Positions 7,570-11,459 of a stretch of 11,459 nt of DNA are shown here, piece after piece. Every line of letters begins with the position of its first letter. The stretch's first letter is position 1. Position numbers and translations under genes: made by a program. The notes below the pieces were generated by a model, which saw nothing but the letters and a program-made list of their open reading frames with translations, made no database searches and was not told where the DNA came from. The stretch covers positions 1 to 11,459 of the forward strand of contig JADGJA010000741.1 of the NCBI GenBank assembly GCA_027596035.1. The letters run 5' to 3'. Source of the DNA: Thoreauomyces humboldtii. Taxonomy: Eukaryota > Chytridiomycota > Chytridiomycetes > Spizellomycetales > Powellomycetaceae.

Positions 7570-8453
7570 CGGCCCAGGAACAAGTGAAATGTCCCAAACG
7601 AGAGACGTGGGTCTGTCGGATGCATATGAGGTCGGGCATCTTTGGAAACCAAGTGAAAGCCTCACAGCCAGACTGCGCGCAATGGTCTACGACACCCTCG
7701 CAATTCCATCAGTTCAAGTTCCCAAGTGCCCTACGTTCGCGGAACGCACCCCGCTCGACTGAAAGAATAGAGGCGACTGATGCCCTACCACCCGCTGCAG
7801 AGCCTCCGCTCCGAGAGACGATCAAACTGTACGATACCCTGGTTGAGTGCGCTCCTTGACCGCTGCCTATGCGTCTCACCAGAAAGCACGGAGACCTCAT
7901 TCACCTTGCAAACTCTTCACGGCGAACCGCGGCTCATGGAGCAGAGGATCACCAACTTATAACAACCACGGTCAAAGGAGTGCTTTCTGATTAACAAGTT
8001 TACGCTCTGTAGGGGGTTAGCTAAACATATAGACTGCGCCCCATGATATTGGAGACGATTCCTGAAGTACCGCTGGTGGAGGAAGCGGTCACCGAGCACC
8101 CTGCACCGGAAGGCACACTTGTCGTGATCTTTATTATTTTCAATGTGTCATTCGGTCTCAAGCGTAGGCTACACGCCGCCCTCCTTGCCGGCATCGTAGT
8201 CCATCTCGTTCTGCGCGTGGGCTTGAGCACCTATGTCTTGGTCCAATATCGGCATGACACCTCCGTCGTATCACGGCATCCCAAATCATCATAGATGTCC
8301 AGAGGCTTTTCACCGCCGAAGCACCGCCACAGTCTAAGCTTGGAGAGGCTCAAGTCGCTGTTGTTCTCGACGCTAAGGAAGTGGAGAAGCAAATGGACGG
8401 GGTGCTCCTCCCATCATGCATCCCTCTCTCCTCGTCGGTGAACGTCTCCGCTC
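7570..8453 (+). other. Spacer between the two R1-R2 units, only weak small frames
   Basis: Short frames start at ATG 7589 (57 residues to 7762) and ATG 8043 (listed separately). Frame 3 to 7859 also looks partly coding (IEATDALPPAAEPPLRETIK). None is recognisable. A 20-base stretch near 8112-8131 (GAAGGCACACTTGTCGTGAT) closely matches the EGTLVVI-coding part of R2B near 9885-9904, which may be a third, tiny R2 trace or chance. Confidence 0.35.
8043..8294 (+). CDS. Possible small membrane protein
   Basis: ATG 8043 to TAG 8292 gives 83 residues: an acidic N-terminus, a hydrophobic run LVVIFIIFNVSFGL (about 26-39), a basic turn (KRRLH) and a second long hydrophobic run AALLAGIVVHLVLRVGLSTYVLV (about 45-67). 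That topology would make a two-pass membrane hairpin. No family is recognised. The segment just before the first hydrophobic run resembles the EGTLVVI part of R2, so the frame could be a repeat-derived accident. Confidence 0.25.
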   Translation: MILETIPEVPLVEEAVTEHPAPEGTLVVIFIIFNVSFGLKRRLHAALLAGIVVHLVLRVGLSTYVLVQYRHDTSVVSRHPKSS

Positions 8454-8796
8454 GAGGTGAAAGTCGCCGCCGCGCGGGTTCGTTACGCCCCCGCCTGTTC
8501 CCTTCTGCTCCTAATCACTCCACCACCACTGCTGCCGCCACCATTACCGCTGATTACATCTGACATGTTGATGTCGATATGAATTCGGGAAAGCTTAACT
8601 GAATTCGGGAAACTCGCTATCGATGCAACCGACCCATCACACGGTCCAGGTTTATGTGACTTCGACGTTTGTGACGGTTTCGAAGACAGTCTTCTCACGT
8701 TCACCCCACACAACATGTACAATTTTCGGATGGTTCTGACTTTGCGACGATTTTCAGCGATAGGGTTTTGGAAAGTACCAGTGGACGTGGACCGGG
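8454..8796 (+). repeat. Repeat R1, copy B
   Basis: 343 bases matching R1A at 6381-6654, in the same orientation and 2073 bases downstream. It carries about 89 bases (8496-8584) not found in copy A, and a direct duplication GAATTCGGGAAA at 8581-8592 and 8601-8612. Frame 3 is open right through it (8583-8957) with no ATG until 8715. Confidence 0.9.
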
Positions 8797-8957
8797 TTCA
8801 AACCTGCAACTGTGACGCCCTGCCTTCCCACAAGATCTCTGTGTTCACGACCACCAATCTCCGAACGGTGCGAGTTTCCACGACCATCCCCTCGAACGTC
8901 AGTGCCTCGAGGAAAGCGAGGACGTTTACTCGTTTGCATCGATTAGCCGACAGCTGA
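8583..8957 (+). CDS. Open frame across R1B, unrecognised
   Basis: Frame 3 is open from after TGA 8580 to TGA 8955. It encodes IDATDPSHGPGLCDFDVCDG in the first R1 core and then MVLTLRRFSAIGFWKVPVDV, the same peptide that begins the GCR1_C-like frame in unit 1. Beyond 8796 it is Thr/Arg-rich (TFTRLHRLADS at the end) and of poor coding quality. ATGs at 8715 and 8727 are the first in frame. It is most likely a remnant of the protein encoded by R1. Confidence 0.3.
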   Translation: MRESLTEFGKLAIDATDPSHGPGLCDFDVCDGFEDSLLTFTPHNMYNFRMVLTLRRFSAIGFWKVPVDVDRVQTCNCDALPSHKISVFTTTNLRTVRVSTTIPSNVSASRKARTFTRLHRLADS

Positions 8958-9470
8958 CGAAACATTCGATAGCGAGACTCCTCGAGGCGAATCTGCGAAC
9001 TATTGCTACATGTCTGCGACCCTCCAAATGCTCTACCATCTGCCGTTTAAGGGTGTCGTGCGATTTCCACGCTCTCTGACCGGTGTACATGGCTCTCACG
9101 AACATCTACAGCTGCGTTTTAACGATCCGTGGAAGCCCACGGTCCCGGTCACACTCCTGTCTTCCGTCGCCTAGACAGCGGGGTCGAAGGCAACGTGAAC
9201 AGCCTCCGCATCCACATGCGCCATCCATTGGGAGATGGTCGCCAGGAAAACGCGCAGGAGTTTATGTTCAAGCTGCTCGACAGGCTCATCAAAGAGTCCG
9301 CCGCTGCAACATGTGTGTCTGCTACCCTTCGATTGGACCAGCAATGTATGCATGATCCTGCTGGTCTGTTTGCCCAGTCGACTCGTGTGAGTACCGCCGT
9401 CGTTTCTGTTGGTTGCAGATTGATTGACGGCATATCTCCCCCGCTGGATCGTACCGGGGAACGCCGATGA
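8947..9470 (+). CDS. Ubiquitin-specific protease (USP, peptidase C19) catalytic-domain fragment
   Basis: USPs cleave ubiquitin from proteins. Frame 1 (8947-9171) gives ETFDSETPRGESANYCYM then SATLQMLYHLPFKGVVRF, matching the USP Cys box, with catalytic Cys encoded at 9004-9006. Frame 3 (from 9123) gives VNSLRIHMRHPLGDGRQENA then QEFMFKLLDRLIKES, matching the QQDAQEF box. A frame change lies between them; an intron ending at CGCCTAG (9174) is possible, with a donor near GTGTAC at 9083, but a frameshift is equally possible. The spacing between boxes suits a USP. The His box (GGHY-type) does not appear before R2B, so only about the first third of a catalytic domain is present. The segment FDSET...NYCYM-xATLQMLYHLPF is closest in layout to the USP7/Ubp15 type, an inference from memory. 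Probably non-functional. Confidence 0.62.
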
Positions 9471-9574
9471 TATGGCGCGGCCCTGCCGTTGAACCCGGAA
9501 CGCCACATCTGCGGCCGGGCTATCAGAGGTTTACCAAGATTCCAGTTTGACCCCAGGTTTGACCTCCGCTTTGA

Positions 9575-10325
9575 GATGACGTGCCCACACTCGAGTCCGC
9601 TTTGACAGCGGTTCGCAGCAACCACGCGGAGGATTCCACCCATGGCGAGGTGACTAAGCGCATCGAATCGATGAACAAGTCGGAGGCCTCATCCGAGCTG
9701 ATCGACGGGTGGAGGCAGGAACTCCTCGACGATATCAGTTGGATGGGCATTGCCGACATTGGTCCGTTGCGTTCTGACAACCAAGCCAAATATACTGCGC
9801 TACAGGCAGACAAATCACATCCAAGCTGGTTGGACGGAGAGGCATAGGCCAGGACGTGACAATCACACCAACTTCCCCATCAGTGAAGGCACACTGGTCG
9901 TGATCACCGAAGATGCACGTACGACCCGCGATTCAACTCACTACCCGGCCACCATCGTGTTGGACAGCAAGGTGCATCGCCCTGACTCCGCATACATCAG
10001 GGTCGACCTCGATACCGATCCCCCCACAACCCTCAGGTTGTCATCCCACGACCCATACAAATCGCGAGTAACTGTACAGCACTTCGCAGAGGACCTGTCG
10101 GACAAGGCTTCTCTGTGCGTACTGGAGGACTTCGCCGTCGACGTCGTCCTGCAGACACCCAACAAGCTACGTGTAGCTGTCCTTGCGAAATACACAGCCG
10201 ATCTGTGTATTTTCGAAGCCGATCTTGCCGAACCCGCCTCGTCCATCACCTTCCATCGCATCTCCGAGCTCACACTCGGACAGGGTCTTCAGAAATGGTG
10301 CTTCATCCCTGGGGTCGAATTCTAG
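9575..10325 (+). pseudogene. R2-containing protein gene, copy B, frameshifted
   Basis: Frame 2 from 9575 gives VPTLESALTAVRSNHAEDST and SEASSELIDGWRQELLDDI, and ends at TAG 9845. The homologous protein then resumes in frame 3: HIQAGWTERHRPGRDNHTNF, SEGTLVVITEDARTTRDST, and beyond R2 about 127 further residues with alternating hydrophobic strands (YIRVDLDTDPPTTLRLSS, KLRVAVLAKYTADLCIFEAD, FHRISELTLGQGLQKW) to TAG 10323. The switch falls where copy B has CTACAGGCAGACAAAT against CTACCGCACACAAAT in copy A, one extra base. Copy A is in frame here, so B is broken unless the CTACAG is used as a splice acceptor. No ATG begins the first part. The beta-rich C-terminal part is well formed, but I do not recognise it. 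Confidence 0.45.
9677..9944 (+). repeat. Repeat R2, copy B
   Basis: 268 bases matching R2A at 7273-7545, same orientation, 2404 bases downstream. It ends at CACTAC, after which copy B continues into a long coding stretch while copy A diverges. Confidence 0.9.
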
Positions 10326-10401
10326 GTATATTCTCATCTTGGTAGACCTGCCGAATCCAAGCATGACGATCTAACGCCTTGGTGCCGTCGCACCCCTGCC
10401 A

Positions 10402-10427
10402 CGACCCTGAATAACGACCCTGAATAA
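10402..10427 (+). repeat. 13-bp perfect tandem duplication
   Basis: CGACCCTGAATAA occurs twice head to tail (10402-10414 and 10415-10427), in the spacer between the R2B frame and the next open frame. It looks like a recent slippage event. Confidence 0.95.
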
Positions 10428-10461
10428 CTCGCAGATGTCATCCTTGCGCGTTCCGCTACAG

Positions 10462-10988
10462 GATCCCAACATCAGTTTGAAGACAACTTGGCCGCACGAG
10501 TTCGGTATCTACTGAAACGCCGTAGCGACATACGGTCATTGCTATCGAACGCTATCAACATTAATCCCAACGTGGTGGAGACGACTCTAGGATTGAAAAC
10601 AGCACTCGATAAGCTTGGTTTGCTTAGAGCTGAAAACGGGGCATCTCCAGAGATGATACTTGCACAGCGAAATTCTGTTTCTCTTGCACGAAAGTCTGTC
10701 GAGGACGCTAAATCTCGTGTGCAAGAGACTGAACCTCTTCTTCGGGAGTACACCACGTCCCTGACCAAGATTCAGGACACGAGCACTAACGTCCTTCACG
10801 CCCAGTATTCAATTGCCGAATTCCTTGCCACATTCGATCACGTAGTTCTCCCAAAGTTCGACTTTCAGCAGATTCTTGGGCGGCAAGACACAGGACCGCA
10901 AGGCCTCACCAAGCAGGCTTTCAATCGCATATCAGGCTTCCGAGAGTATGCCAGGCTTCCCATCGGCATGCCGGCCAGTACTCGATAG
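10462..10988 (+). CDS. Unrecognised helical/coiled-coil protein, 5' end incomplete
   Basis: Frame 3 is open to TAG 10986 and reads well throughout: LAARVRYLLKRRSDIRSLLS, TTLGLKTALDKLGLL, a heptad-like helix from ARKSVEDAKSRVQETEPLLR into YTTSLTKI, then AQYSIAEFLATFDHVVLPKF and a basic C-terminus. The first in-frame ATG is internal (10651), so the frame more likely begins as an exon: a good acceptor, TTCCGCTACAG, ends at 10461. An upstream exon was not found; the preceding frame stops at 10323. Codons such as TCT and CTT are commoner here than in the neighbouring GC-richer frames. Function unknown. Confidence 0.45.
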
Positions 10989-11064
10989 ATGTTGGATGGC
11001 AAAGAATCTGTTACCACACGATGACACAGATGCACGCTTTGGCAAAAAGACTACTCGAAAGCGC

Positions 11065-11069
11065 AAAAA
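11065..11069 (-). terminator. RNA polymerase III terminator of the tRNA gene
   Basis: On the minus strand a run of five T (TTTCTTTTTG context) begins 15 bases after the tRNA 3' end. A second T5 lies at 11044-11048 as a possible backup. Confidence 0.75.
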
Positions 11070-11083
11070 GAAACTATCGGATG

Positions 11084-11165
11084 CTCTCTGTCAGGGAATT
11101 GAACCCTGGTCTCCTCCGAGCTGTCGAATGACAGGGAGGGATACTAGCCACTATACTAACAGAGA
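11084..11165 (-). tRNA. tRNA-Asp (GTC) with a 10-nt intron
   Basis: The acceptor stem TCTCTGT/ACAGAGA pairs perfectly and the discriminator is G, as expected for eukaryotic tRNA-Asp. The D arm TAGTATAGTGGCTAGTAT and T arm with GGTTCAATTCC give the A- and B-box promoters. The anticodon stem CCTCC/GGAGG closes a loop CTGTCA-intron-C with anticodon GTC. The extra 10 bases, TTCGACAGCT, sit one base 3' of the anticodon, the canonical position. GACAG in the intron pairs with CTGTC spanning the anticodon, as in other intron-bearing pre-tRNAs. Mature length is 72 plus CCA. The CCA is not encoded. Confidence 0.95.
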
Positions 11166-11169
11166 AGGT

Positions 11170-11459
11170 GGTTCACGCCTACGACCGTGTTTTGCACCCT
11201 CTATCCCTAAGAAAACGTCTCGAGACTTGTGCCTCGAACCCTGTCGAAAAGCCTCGTTTGTTATGCGAAGTAACGCTTGAAGGCGAACTAGCTACACTAA
11301 CAAACGGACGACGAGATAAGGAACCCGGAATACTAACGCATCCAAGTTACGCAAATTGCGCAGTCAGTATTGGCATGATGCATGGAGGGGGTGAGGAAAG
11401 TGCCAAGAAGCAAACGCGTGAATTGGCGATGTCAATGTTGGCGCGGGAAGGCGGGGGGG
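11170..11459. other. Right contig end, no gene seen
   Basis: This is upstream of the tRNA on its own strand. No coding-quality frame is visible. The stretch 11231-11243 read on minus (CAGGGTTCGAGGC) resembles a tRNA B box but no tRNA folds around it. The contig ends in a run of seven G. Confidence 0.5.

Noticed and set aside
8103..8135. Third copy of R2
   Set aside because: Only about 20 bases match; without flanking similarity this is too short to call.
9387..9418. Intron GTGAGT...TTGCAG in the USP region
   Set aside because: Only 32 bases long, and splicing it would bring an immediate stop (ATT GAT TGA).
11231..11243. Second tRNA suggested by a B-box-like GGTTCGAGGC on minus
   Set aside because: No acceptor stem or anticodon arm could be folded around it.
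10876..11280. Plus-strand frame with a nuclear-localisation-like KKTTRKRKKK segment
   Set aside because: It runs through the tRNA gene and its terminator; the Lys-rich part is the A-rich complement of the pol III T runs.

Overview
The window looks like a complete, short, gene-poor eukaryotic contig, most likely from a fungus. The evidence is several short GT-AG introns (45-85 bases), one with a textbook CTAAC branch site; a tRNA-Asp gene with a 10-base intron next to the anticodon; and a GCR1_C-type DNA-binding domain, a family found mainly in fungi. Both ends finish in runs of G. The lineage within fungi cannot be fixed from the sequence; the intron style and the domain mix would suit a basidiomycete, but that is inference.

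Layout. At 45-1028 (minus strand) lies the one clearly intact protein gene, S-formylglutathione hydrolase (esterase D family), with one in-frame intron. From about 2026 to 2776 a spliced reading frame (introns 2123-2167 and 2596-2653) resembles the ADP-ribosyltransferase-fold/DUF3990-like proteins of fungi. It is followed by coding-like but unrecognised pieces up to about 3850. From 3850 to 5290 little can be defended.

From about 5660 to 10330 the DNA is a mosaic. A C-terminal piece of an FkbM-like SAM methyltransferase (6019-6433, with a good intron) runs into a repeat, R1A (6381-6654). R1A leads into a GCR1_C-like domain (6588-6980) and then repeat R2A (7273-7545). About 2.1-2.4 kb further on the same order recurs: R1B (8454-8796), a different middle holding the Cys box and QENAQEF box of a ubiquitin-specific protease (8947-9470), and R2B (9677-9944), which continues into a longer unrecognised frame to 10325. 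The unit R1 - variable middle - R2 therefore occurs twice with non-homologous middles. This is the most unusual structure in the window.

At the right end are an unrecognised helical/coiled-coil frame (about 10462-10988) and a minus-strand tRNA-Asp(GTC) gene (11084-11165) with a pol III terminator.

The genes do not form a pathway. Formaldehyde detoxification and tRNA-Asp are housekeeping functions at the two ends. The interior reads as accessory or decaying DNA made of partial domains, duplicated blocks and frameshifts. Several long open frames there have no ATG, so they are internal exons or remnants rather than whole genes.
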